Origin: Defluviicoccus sp.
Lineage (GTDB): Bacteria; Pseudomonadota; Alphaproteobacteria; MPNO01
Length of the DNA stretch: 47,130 nt
Assembly: GCA_022826125.1 (NCBI GenBank)
Contig: JAJDVM010000053.1
Location: 1-47,130, forward strand
Direction of reading: 5' to 3'
In this document: piece after piece, positions 16,611 to 24,615 of the stretch
How positions within the stretch are numbered: the stretch's first letter is position 1
How the letters are laid out: every line of letters starts with the position of its first letter
Notes under the pieces: model-generated
The model's database searches: none
Told to the model about the DNA's origin: nothing
What the model saw: the letters and a program-made list of their open reading frames with translations, nothing else
Program-made: the position numbers and the translations under genes

Positions 16611-17621
16611 ATGCTCCGCCACGTCGTAACAGTACGCGACTTCACCCCGAGCTTTCTCGAATCCGTATTCCAGTCCGCCGCCGCTTCCAAGCGCCAGCAC
16701 GCCGGCCGGGGTAGGGGCGCGCGGGTGCGCTGGTCGCCGCACTGGAACGCGCTGCGCGACCACGTGATGATCTCGCTGTTCTACGAGGCCTCAACCCGGA
16801 CGCGGCATTCCTTCGAGGCCGCCATGGCGCGGCTCGGCGGCAAGGTCATCACCACCGAGAACGCGGCCGAGTTCTCTTCCGCGATCAAGGGCGAGACGCT
16901 CGAGGACTCGATCCGGATCGAGAGCGGCTACGGCGACGTGATCGTGCTCCGCCACAAGGATAAGGGGGCGGCGGCGCGCGCGGCGGCGGTGAGCGACGTG
17001 CCGGTGATCAACGCCGGCGACGGCGACGGCGAGCACCCGACCCAGGCGCTGCTCGACCTGTTCACCATCGCCGAGCGGTTTCCGGAGCGGCGCGACCTCC
17101 GCGTCACCTTCGTGGGCGACCTGCTCAAGGGCCGGACGGTGCATTCGCTCGCCTATCTGGCCGCCATGCTGGAAGGCACGTCGGCGGGCTTCGCCGGCGA
17201 GGTGAATTTCGTCGCCCCGGAAGCCATGCAGATCCCGGACTCCATCGCGGGGATGGTGCGCGACAGCGGGCTCCCCGTCGCGATGCACGACGGTTTGAGC
17301 CCGTCGCTCGTCGCCGGGTCCGACGTGATCTACATGACCCGGACCCAGAGCGAGCGCCACGACGTGGCATCCGGCGGCGATTCCTATGCACTCACCGAAC
17401 CGCTCGCGTCCGCGATGCACGAGGACGCCATCGTGCTGCACCCGCTGCCGCGCAACCGCGAGCTTCCCGAGGCGATCGACCGCCTGCCGCAGGCGCGCTA
17501 CTTCGAGCAGGCGCGGAACGGCCTGTTCGTCCGCATGGCGGTCCTGCTCTGGGTGTTCGGCGAGCTCGCCCCGCCCACCGCCGCGGTCGGGAGAGCGAAC
17601 GAGGAGCGCGCCTATGCCTGA
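16611..17621 (+). CDS. pyrB: Aspartate carbamoyltransferase, catalytic subunit
   Basis: A 336-residue carbamoyltransferase with all hallmark residues: S61-T-R-T-R (carbamoyl phosphate), the SAIKGET Lys loop, the Arg in IVLRHKDKG, EHPTQALLDL, GDLLKGRTVHSLAYL, MTRTQSER (aspartate-binding Arg and Gln) and HPLPRN. It therefore reads as a true aspartate carbamoyltransferase rather than an ornithine enzyme. ATG 16611 is chosen because the family domain begins there; an ATG at 16554 lies inside the repeat-rich promoter region. No regulatory PyrI or dihydroorotase neighbour exists; a class 1 dihydroorotate dehydrogenase follows after 26 bases. The set may be a second pyrimidine-synthesis copy or may work in nitrogen-compound metabolism. 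Confidence 0.85.
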   Translation: MLRHVVTVRDFTPSFLESVFQSAAASKRQHAGRGRGARVRWSPHWNALRDHVMISLFYEASTRTRHSFEAAMARLGGKVITTENAAEFSSAIKGETLEDSIRIESGYGDVIVLRHKDKGAAARAAAVSDVPVINAGDGDGEHPTQALLDLFTIAERFPERRDLRVTFVGDLLKGRTVHSLAYLAAMLEGTSAGFAGEVNFVAPEAMQIPDSIAGMVRDSGLPVAMHDGLSPSLVAGSDVIYMTRTQSERHDVASGGDSYALTEPLASAMHEDAIVLHPLPRNRELPEAIDRLPQARYFEQARNGLFVRMAVLLWVFGELAPPTAAVGRANEERAYA

Positions 17622-17647
17622 CCGTGCGCCGCACTGGAGGACGAGCC

Positions 17648-18520
17648 GTGGATGACCTGAAACTCATGAACGCGGCGGGCATGTGCAAGACGCTCGACGA
17701 TGTCGGGCGGTTCTGCGCCGCCCCGGTCACGGAAGTGAATCTGGGCTCGGTGACCGCGCTGCCGCGCGAGGGCAATTCGGGCAACACGTTCTGGATCGAT
17801 GACGCGACCGGCGCCTCGCTCAACGCGCTCGGCCTGCCCAACCCCGGGCTCGAATGGTACCGCGCCGAGATGCCGGGGATCGCCGAGCGCGTGCACGCAT
17901 CCGGAAAACGCCTCCGGGTCAGCGTCGCCGGGTTCTCGGTCGAGGACTACCGGGTCCTGATCGACGGGCTGTCGGCGTTCGACATCGATACCGTCGAGAT
18001 CAACCTGAGCTGCCCGAACGTGTGGGACGGGGCCGACCAGAAGCCGGTCTTCGCCCTCGATCCCGACCTCACCGAGAGGATCTGCCGCCAGGCCGGCGAG
18101 ATCGCGCCCCGGCGTATCGCGCTGGCGGTCAAGCTCGCGCCCTCGGACCCGATGCTTCTCAAGCGCCTCGCCGGGATCATGGTGGAATCGGGCCGGATCG
18201 GCGAGGTGGTCGCGGTCAACACGATTCCCAACGCCTTCGCCTTCGACGACGGCGGGCGCCAGGCGATGGGCGGCAACGGGCTCGCCGGGCTCGGCGGGCG
18301 GCCGCTCAAGCCGGTCGCGCTCGGCCATGTCAAGCAGCTTCGCACGCTCCTGCCCGCGCGCATCTCGATCACCGGGGTAGGCGGCGTGTTCGATGGCCGC
18401 GACGTGTTCGACTACATCAACGCGGGCGCGGCCGGCGTGCAGGTCGGCACCGCGTGCTACGCCTACGGCGCGGGCGTCTTCCAGGATATCGCCGCAGGCT
18501 TCCTCGACGCCGCGGCTTGA
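17648..18520 (+). CDS. Class 1 dihydroorotate dehydrogenase-like flavoprotein
   Basis: A 290-residue FMN TIM-barrel protein of the soluble class 1 dihydroorotate dehydrogenase family. The catalytic Cys is in EINLSCPNVW, the substrate Asn residues are in the same loop, and the FMN phosphate site is ITGVGGVFDGRDVFDYINAG followed by GVQVGTACY. GTG 17648 follows a GGAGGA site. Most proteobacteria use the membrane-bound class 2 enzyme for pyrimidine synthesis, so a class 1 enzyme here is notable. It pairs with the carbamoyltransferase upstream. No PyrK electron-transfer subunit is present, which fits the fumarate-dependent 1A type, or a related dihydropyrimidine-type dehydrogenase half. Confidence 0.8.
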   Translation: MDDLKLMNAAGMCKTLDDVGRFCAAPVTEVNLGSVTALPREGNSGNTFWIDDATGASLNALGLPNPGLEWYRAEMPGIAERVHASGKRLRVSVAGFSVEDYRVLIDGLSAFDIDTVEINLSCPNVWDGADQKPVFALDPDLTERICRQAGEIAPRRIALAVKLAPSDPMLLKRLAGIMVESGRIGEVVAVNTIPNAFAFDDGGRQAMGGNGLAGLGGRPLKPVALGHVKQLRTLLPARISITGVGGVFDGRDVFDYINAGAAGVQVGTACYAYGAGVFQDIAAGFLDAAA

Positions 18521-18533
18521 GGCCGGCTCCCGA

Positions 18534-19895
18534 CTACGCGATCGATTGCGACCCCTTGCCGAACTCGGCATAGGCCTCGATGCCGAGCTCGACCTGGTCG
18601 AGCCCCAGGCGCTCTCCCTCCTCGTCGATCCGCAGGCCCATGACGGCGCGGATGGCGAACCAGACGACGGCCGACACGACCGTCACGAATGCGCCCACGG
18701 CGACGACGCCGATCAGCTGCACCGCGAAATCGCCCGAGCCGAAGATCCCGACCGCGAGCGTGCCCCAGATGCCGGCGACCAGGTGGGCCGAGATCGCGCC
18801 CACCACGTCGTCGATCCTGAGCTTGTCCAGCAGCGGCACGGCGAACACCACCAGCACGCCCCCGATCCCGCCGACGATGACCGCCATCAGATGGTTCTGG
18901 AGGTCCGGCCCCGCGGTGATCGCCACCAGCCCGCCGATCGCGCCGTTGAGCGTGAGCGTCAGGTCGATCTTCTTGTAAAGGATCTGGGTCAGCGCCATCG
19001 CGGCCACCACGCCGGCGGCGGCGGCGAGGTTGGTGTTGACGAAGACGATCGACATCGCGGCCGCGTCGAGCGCCGAGCCGAGCGCCAGCTGCGAGCCGCC
19101 GTTGAAGCCGAACCATCCGAGCCAGAGGACGAAGGTGCCGAGCGTCGCAAGCGGTATGTTGGCGCCGGGGAGCGGGTTGATCCGGCCGTCGGGCCCGTAC
19201 TTCCCTTTGCGCGCGCCCAGTATGAGGGCGCCCGTGAGCGCCGCCCAGCCGCCGGTCGAGTGGACGATGGTGGAGCCGGCGAAGTCCGAGAAGCCCATTT
19301 CGGCGAGCCAGCCCGAGCCCCAGGTCCAGGCCCCGATCACCGGATAGATCACGCCCGTCAGCACGACCACGAAGACCAGGAAGGGCCAGACCTTGATGCG
19401 CTCGGCCAGCGCGCCGGAGACGATCGAGGCGGCGGTGGCGACGAACACCATCTGGAAGAACCAGTCGGACATGGAGGAATAGCCGGTCTCGGCCTTCATC
19501 AGCGCGGCGAGCGCGGCCTCCTGGCCCTTGTCGCCGGCGTTGATGAGCGCAAGCTCGAGCCCGCTCGGGTTGTAAAGCAGCTCGAGCGAGCCGATCAGCC
19601 CGCCGTCGACACCGGTATACATCAGGTCGTAGCCGATCAAATAGAACATCAGCCCGGCGATCGAATAGAGCGCGATGTTCTTGAGGCAGATCGCGGCCGT
19701 GTTCCTCGCCCGCACCAGTCCCGATTCCAGCATCGCGAAGCCGGCCGCCATGAACATCACCAGCGCGCCGCAGACCAGGAACGAGAAGCTGTTGAACACA
19801 TACGCGGCCTCGGACGACACGGCGGCTTCCGCCGGGACGGCGAGCAACGCGCCCGCGAAGACACCGGCGCCCCACAGGGGAAGGTTCTTTTTCAT
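18534..19895 (-). CDS. amt: Ammonium transporter
   Basis: A 453-residue Amt/Mep/Rh channel of the inner membrane. It starts with a signal peptide (MKKNLPLWGAGVFAGALLAV, then cleavage near AEAA) and has about 11 membrane helices. The conserved pore His pair is in STIVHSTGG and ISAHLVAGIWGT. ATG 19895 follows GGAGA. Amt genes are usually next to a PII gene (glnK); none is seen here. It is convergent with the dihydroorotate dehydrogenase gene (13-base gap) and divergent from a LysR gene. Ammonium uptake or recapture would suit a neighbourhood of deaminating enzymes, though the gene could also be a general nitrogen gene. Confidence 0.95.
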   Translation of the reverse strand: MKKNLPLWGAGVFAGALLAVPAEAAVSSEAAYVFNSFSFLVCGALVMFMAAGFAMLESGLVRARNTAAICLKNIALYSIAGLMFYLIGYDLMYTGVDGGLIGSLELLYNPSGLELALINAGDKGQEAALAALMKAETGYSSMSDWFFQMVFVATAASIVSGALAERIKVWPFLVFVVVLTGVIYPVIGAWTWGSGWLAEMGFSDFAGSTIVHSTGGWAALTGALILGARKGKYGPDGRINPLPGANIPLATLGTFVLWLGWFGFNGGSQLALGSALDAAAMSIVFVNTNLAAAAGVVAAMALTQILYKKIDLTLTLNGAIGGLVAITAGPDLQNHLMAVIVGGIGGVLVVFAVPLLDKLRIDDVVGAISAHLVAGIWGTLAVGIFGSGDFAVQLIGVVAVGAFVTVVSAVVWFAIRAVMGLRIDEEGERLGLDQVELGIEAYAEFGKGSQSIA

Positions 19896-20048
19896 CTTCG
19901 GTCTCCGGATTGAGAGCTGGGCGCCGACCTCTAGGGTTCGGTCCGGGCGCCGCCGCGCGGGCAATCTAGCCATGGCGCGTGTCGCAATCCGCTGTTACTT
20001 TTTCACAAGAGCGATGCAGGAAATCGAACAGATACGAGGCGGAGACCG

Positions 20049-20957
20049 GTGAGGCACCTGACGCCCCTGCGCTATGTGGAAGAGGTCGCGAGGGCCGGCT
20101 CGATCCGACGCGCGGCCGATACGCTGGCGATCACCGCCTCGGCGCTCAACCGGCGCATCCTTTCGCTGGAAGACGAGCTGGGCGTGCCGATCTTCGAGCG
20201 TCTGCCGCGCGGCGTCCGGCTCAACACCGCGGGCGAAATACTGCTGCACCATATCCGCAACCAGGTTTCCGACATGGCGCGGGTGCGCTCGCAGATAGCC
20301 GACCTCTCGGGCGTCAGGCGCGGCCATGTCTCGATCGCCTGCGCGCAGGCGGTGATGCCGTATTTCCTGCCGCGCCAGATCGAGTCCTATCGCACGGAGC
20401 ACGCGGCGGTGACGTTCAACGTCCTGGTCCGGGACCGCGAAGCCGCCGAGCGCGCGCTGGCCGACTACTCCGCCGACATCGCCCTCGTGTTCGAGCCGTC
20501 CCGCTCGGCCGAGTTCCAGACGGTCATGACGATCCGTCAGCCGATTCATTGCGTGATGGCGAAGGACCACCCGCTGGCCGCGCACGAAATCGTGCGGCTC
20601 GGCGAATGTCTCAACCACCCGCTCGCGCTTCCCGCCGCGCCCGACGGGTTGCGGTTCCTGCTGCAAAGCGTCGCGTCGGCGGCGGGCGCTCATCTCGTGC
20701 CGGCGGTCGAATCGGACAGCTACGAGTTCCTGCTCAACTGCGCCGCCGCGGGAGACATGATCTCTTTCCAGATCCCGATCGGAATCCCCGACGGCCGCGA
20801 GCGGCTGGACCTCGCCAGCCGGCCCGTCGATTCCCGAGACATCCCGCCCAGCCTGCTTCACATGGGACAGCTCAAGGGCCGCGTGCTGCCGATCGCCGCC
20901 GCCCGGTTCGCCGACCGGCTCTCGGGCGTCTTCGCCGCGGAGTTCGACAGCGGTTGA
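20049..20957 (+). CDS. LysR-family transcriptional regulator
   Basis: A 302-residue LysR-type regulator. The N-terminal winged helix-turn-helix is at residues 1-60 (AGSIRRAADTLAITASALNR, then LEDELGVPIFERLPRG), followed by a periplasmic-binding-protein-like effector domain from about residue 90. GTG 20049 is preceded by GGCGGAGA. It is divergent from the ammonium transporter (153 bases between starts) and lies 63 bases upstream of a CoA-transferase gene. By the family's habit it may control the divergent gene or the downstream plus-strand catabolic cluster. The effector is unknown. Confidence 0.92.
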   Translation: MRHLTPLRYVEEVARAGSIRRAADTLAITASALNRRILSLEDELGVPIFERLPRGVRLNTAGEILLHHIRNQVSDMARVRSQIADLSGVRRGHVSIACAQAVMPYFLPRQIESYRTEHAAVTFNVLVRDREAAERALADYSADIALVFEPSRSAEFQTVMTIRQPIHCVMAKDHPLAAHEIVRLGECLNHPLALPAAPDGLRFLLQSVASAAGAHLVPAVESDSYEFLLNCAAAGDMISFQIPIGIPDGRERLDLASRPVDSRDIPPSLLHMGQLKGRVLPIAAARFADRLSGVFAAEFDSG

Positions 20958-21020
20958 CGGCGGCAGCGGTTCCGCCCGCGCGGGATATGTTCTAGATAGA
21001 CCTCAAATCCGGAGTTGCAG

Positions 21021-22247
21021 ATGAACCGAACCGAAGGCCCGTTATCGGGGGTGCGGGTGGTCGACCTCACCCGCGTGCTGGCCGGGCCCTACTGCACGCA
21101 GATCCTGGGCGATCTCGGCGCCGACGTGATCAAGATCGAGCGTCCGGGGACCGGCGACGACACCCGCAAGTTCGCCCCGCCCTTCCTCAAGGACGAAGAC
21201 GGCAACGACACCGCCGAGAGTGCCTATTTCATGAGCGCCAACCGCAACAAGCGCTCGCTCGCCCTCGACATCTCGAAGCCGGAAGGCCAGGCGGTCGTGC
21301 GCCGGCTCGCCGCCGAAGCGGACGCGCTGGTCGAGAACTTCAAGACCGGCAACCTCGCCCGCTACGGTCTCGGCTATGAGGACCTCAAAGAGGCCAATCC
21401 GCGCCTCGTTTATTGCTCGATCACCGGTTTCGGTCAGACCGGTCCGTACGCCGAGCGGCCGGGCTACGACTTCCTGGTCCAGGCGATGGGCGGGATCATG
21501 TCGATTACCGGCGAGCCCGACGGCGAGCCGCAGAAGGTGGGCGTTCCCATCGCCGACATCATGTCCGGCATGTTCGCCGCCGTCGCGGTCAACGCCGCGC
21601 TGCGCCACGCGGCGCTCACCGGCGAGGGCCAGTATATCGACATCGGGATGCTCGACACCCAGGTCGCGTGGCTGGTCAACGCGGGGATGAATTACCTCTA
21701 TTCCGGCGATCTCGGGCGGCTCGGCAACGCCCATCCGAACATCGTGCCCTACCAGGTGTTCGCGACGGCCGACGGCTACATCGTGGTGGCGATCGGCAAT
21801 GACGGCCAGTTTCGCCGATTCTGCGGGATGGTGGGACGCGCCGACCTCGCCGACGACGAGCGATTTGCCACCAATGACGGGCGGGTACGCAACCGCGAGG
21901 CGTGCATCGCCGAGCTGCGCCCGATATTCGCCGCGCGGGCGAGCGCGGACTGGCTCGCGGCGCTGGAGGAGGCAGGGATCGGCTGCGGGCCGATCAACCG
22001 GCTCGACCAGGTGTTCGACGATCCGCACGTCAAGGCGCGCGGGATGGTGGCCGAAGTGCCGCACCCGGCAATCGGCGGCGCGCCCGCGAAGCTCATCTCG
22101 ACTCCGCTCCGCCTGTCCGGGACGCCGGCCGGAATCCGCCTGCCGCCGCCGATCCTCGGCGAGCACACCGAAGAGGTGCTGCGCGACGTCCTCGGCTGCG
22201 ACGATGGCGAGATCGGGCGGTTGCGCGACGCCGGTGTGGTGGGGTAG
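21021..22247 (+). CDS. Class III CoA-transferase (CaiB/BaiF family)
   Basis: A 408-residue family III CoA-transferase, moving CoA between carboxylic acids without ATP. The N-terminus SGVRVVDLTRVLAGPYCTQI, the middle YCSITGFGQTGPY and the catalytic Asp D179 in VPIADIMSGM are hallmark features. ATG 21021 has GGAG six bases upstream; a TTG at 21015 is less likely. It follows the LysR gene by 63 bases and opens the plus-strand cluster that contains an SDR, an amidohydrolase and a PadB-like enzyme. It could activate an aromatic or branched acid for those enzymes. The family covers oxalate, carnitine, benzylsuccinate and phenyllactate, so the substrate is open. Confidence 0.92.
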   Translation: MNRTEGPLSGVRVVDLTRVLAGPYCTQILGDLGADVIKIERPGTGDDTRKFAPPFLKDEDGNDTAESAYFMSANRNKRSLALDISKPEGQAVVRRLAAEADALVENFKTGNLARYGLGYEDLKEANPRLVYCSITGFGQTGPYAERPGYDFLVQAMGGIMSITGEPDGEPQKVGVPIADIMSGMFAAVAVNAALRHAALTGEGQYIDIGMLDTQVAWLVNAGMNYLYSGDLGRLGNAHPNIVPYQVFATADGYIVVAIGNDGQFRRFCGMVGRADLADDERFATNDGRVRNREACIAELRPIFAARASADWLAALEEAGIGCGPINRLDQVFDDPHVKARGMVAEVPHPAIGGAPAKLISTPLRLSGTPAGIRLPPPILGEHTEEVLRDVLGCDDGEIGRLRDAGVVG

Positions 22248-22260
22248 CGCCTGCCGCGCG

Positions 22261-22369
22261 TCCTTCGATACGCCCGCCTCCGGCGGGCTACTCAGGATGA
22301 GGAGAGGGTTTCGGGTTGCGCACCGCCCACCCTCATCCTGAGTAACGGCGCAGCCGCGTATCGAAGGAC
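22261..22369. repeat. Palindromic intergenic element, well conserved copy
   Basis: The left arm (22261-22302: TCCTTCGATACGC, a small GC hairpin, then CTACTCAGGATGAGG) matches the complement of the right arm (22331-22369: CCTCATCCTGAGTA, a GC-rich spacer, then CCGCGTATCGAAGGAC), with a 28-base centre. Each arm also holds its own short inner hairpin. It occupies the gap between the CoA-transferase and SDR genes. Similar palindromes ending in TCGAAGGA are widespread between genes in Alphaproteobacteria. A diverged copy is at 3357-3448. Confidence 0.85.
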
Positions 22370-22438
22370 GGCGCAAACGGCATGGCGTCCGGCCGCCTAT
22401 TACGCGATAGTCGCCTGCGCCACAGGGAGAGGAGCCAG

Positions 22439-23254
22439 ATGACCGAGATCGGGCATATCAGCTACGACGAAATCGAGGTCGACAAGAGCGCGACCTATCA
22501 CAGCCTCAAGGACCGCGTGGTGATCATCACCGGCGGCGGTCAGGGCATCGGGCGCGGCTATGCGCATTACTTCGCGGCCCAGGGCGCGATACCGGTGATC
22601 GCCGAGCTGAACGGCGAGGCGGGCGAGCGGGTGGCCGAGGAAGTTCGCGCCAAGCAGGGCAGGGCACTCGCCGTCCAGACCGATGTCGCCGATCTCGATT
22701 CGGCCACGAACATGGCCGAGAAGACGCTCGCCGAGTTCGGCCGCATCGACTGCCTGATCAACAACGCGGCCGTGTTCTCCAGGATCACCATGGCGCCGTT
22801 CTGGGAGCTTCCGGTGGACGAGTGGAAGAGCGCCGTCGACGTCAACGTCACCGGCTCCTTCTTCTGCGCCCGCGCCGTGGTGCCGGCGATGCAGGAGGCG
22901 AAGTGGGGCCGCATCGTCAACGTGTCGTCGGCGACCTTCGTAATGGGGTTGCCGAACTACCTCCACTACATCACCACCAAGTCGGCGGTCGTCGGCATGA
23001 CCCGGTCGATGGCGCGCGAGCTGGGCCCGTGGAACATCACCGTCAACACGTTCTGGCCGGGCGTGATGCAGACCGAGGTCGAGCGGCCGTCGGTGCCGCG
23101 CGAGCGGTTCAAGGAATACACCGAGCGCCAGTCGATCAAGCGCCAGGGGACGATCCACGATCTCGCCAAGGCGATGCTGTTCCTGTGCTCCGAGGAGGCG
23201 AGCTACATCTCGGGTCAGAACCTGCAGCCCGACGGCGGGCTCACCTTCCTCTGA
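22439..23254 (+). CDS. Short-chain dehydrogenase/reductase
   Basis: A 271-residue classical SDR. The cofactor motif is TGGGQGIGRG (31-40), followed by NNAA near 108-111, catalytic S164 in NVSSATF and Y177-x3-K181 (YITTK). About 22 extra residues precede the Rossmann fold. ATG 22439 is preceded by AGGGAGAGGAG. Only ten bases separate it from the TTG-started amidohydrolase gene, so they are probably one operon. The substrate is probably an alcohol or cis-diol in the same pathway, which cannot be assigned from sequence. Confidence 0.9.
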   Translation: MTEIGHISYDEIEVDKSATYHSLKDRVVIITGGGQGIGRGYAHYFAAQGAIPVIAELNGEAGERVAEEVRAKQGRALAVQTDVADLDSATNMAEKTLAEFGRIDCLINNAAVFSRITMAPFWELPVDEWKSAVDVNVTGSFFCARAVVPAMQEAKWGRIVNVSSATFVMGLPNYLHYITTKSAVVGMTRSMARELGPWNITVNTFWPGVMQTEVERPSVPRERFKEYTERQSIKRQGTIHDLAKAMLFLCSEEASYISGQNLQPDGGLTFL

Positions 23255-23264
23255 GGAAGGGCCC

Positions 23265-24614
23265 TTGTCCGCCGCCGTCCATATCAGGAACGCCCGGATC
23301 CTGAGCCTCGACCCGGCGGTCGGGGATATCCCCAAGGGCGACATCGTGGTCGAGGGCGGCAGGATCGCGCGGATCGGCCGTCGGCTACGCGCGCGGGACG
23401 CGCGGACGATCGACGCCTCCGGCATGATCGCCATGCCGGGCTTCGTCAACGCCCACCTGCATACCTGGCAGACCGGCATCCGCGGCATCGCCGGCAACTG
23501 GTCGATCCGCGAATACCTCGAAACCATGCATGCGCGGATCGCGCCGCGCTACACGGCCGAGGACACCTATATCGCCAACCTGGTCGGGGCGCTGAACCAG
23601 ATCGCCTGCGGCGCCACGACGATCTTCGACTGGTGCCACAACAACGCGACGCCCGCGCATAGCGACGCCGCGATCGACGGGCTGGAGGAATCGGGTATCC
23701 GCGCGGTGTTCGGCCACGGCTCTCCCAAGCCGGACGCGAAGGAAGGGGCGCCGCCGTTTACCCACATTCCTCATCCGAGGAGCGAGATCGAGCGACTGAG
23801 AAAGGGGCGGCTGTCGTCGGACGACGCGCGGATCACCCTGGCGATGGCGGCGCTCGGCCCCGACTTCTCCACCTACGACGTCACGGAACACGATTTTCGC
23901 CTCGCCCGAGAATACGGAATCCTGATCAGCACCCATACCTGGGGCGCGCCGACCAGACTCAACCGCAACGGCTATCGGAGGCTCGCGAAGAAGGGTCTGC
24001 TGGGTCCCGACCACAACCTGGTGCACGGCAACTTCCTGGGAGATGCCGAACTCAAGCTGCTGGTCGATCACGGGGTGTCCGTCACCGTCACGCCGGAGGT
24101 CGAGCTCCAGATGAGCCACGGCACCCCCTTGACGGGCCGGGTGAGGGCGCTCGGCGCGCGGCCGTCGCTCGGGGTCGACGTCGAATCCAACATCTCGGGC
24201 GACATGTTCACCGTGATGCGCATGGCGCTGCAGACCCAGCGCGCGCTCGACAACAAGGCGGCCGCGAAGGCCAACGGCGCGCCGGAGCCCGCGATCTCGC
24301 CCCGCGAGGCGCTGGAATGGGCCACGATAGAGGGCGCTCGGGCGCTCGGGCTCGAAGACCGGATCGGCTCGCTCGCGCCGGGCAAGGCGGCCGATCTGAT
24401 CCTGATCGACACCTCGCACATCAATCTCTTTCCGGTCCACGACCCGGTCGAATCGGTGGTATTCCATGCCAACCCGTCGAACGTGGACACGGTGATGATC
24501 GGCGGCAGGATCGTGAAGCGGAGCGGCAGGCTGCGCTATCGGGGCTTGCGCGCGAAGCAGGAGGCGCTGGCCAGGTCGGGGCGGCGTATCCTCGGAAAGA
24601 AGGTCGGGGGCTGA
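23265..24614 (+). CDS. Amidohydrolase of the ATZ/TRZ/cytosine-deaminase class
   Basis: A 449-residue metal-dependent hydrolase. Metal ligands are H64 and H66 (FVNAHLHTWQTG), the His in ISTHTWGAP, the His in VHGNFLGDAEL and the Asp in LGVDVESNISGDM, with the C-terminal GSLAPGKAADLILID of the beta-sandwich. Relatives deaminate or dechlorinate N-heterocycles such as triazines, cytosine, guanine and S-adenosylhomocysteine. TTG 23265 is used because GAGGAAGG lies just before it and no ATG fits. It is one base from the PadB-like gene start, indicating tight coupling. A role in removing an amino group or halide from a ring is inferred. Confidence 0.88.
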   Translation: MSAAVHIRNARILSLDPAVGDIPKGDIVVEGGRIARIGRRLRARDARTIDASGMIAMPGFVNAHLHTWQTGIRGIAGNWSIREYLETMHARIAPRYTAEDTYIANLVGALNQIACGATTIFDWCHNNATPAHSDAAIDGLEESGIRAVFGHGSPKPDAKEGAPPFTHIPHPRSEIERLRKGRLSSDDARITLAMAALGPDFSTYDVTEHDFRLAREYGILISTHTWGAPTRLNRNGYRRLAKKGLLGPDHNLVHGNFLGDAELKLLVDHGVSVTVTPEVELQMSHGTPLTGRVRALGARPSLGVDVESNISGDMFTVMRMALQTQRALDNKAAAKANGAPEPAISPREALEWATIEGARALGLEDRIGSLAPGKAADLILIDTSHINLFPVHDPVESVVFHANPSNVDTVMIGGRIVKRSGRLRYRGLRAKQEALARSGRRILGKKVGG

Positions 24615-24615
24615 C

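Noticed and set aside
19961-19972. TGGCTAGATTGC on the minus strand as a sigma-54 promoter of amt
   Set aside because: The distance between the GG and GC elements is too short (7 instead of 10 bases).
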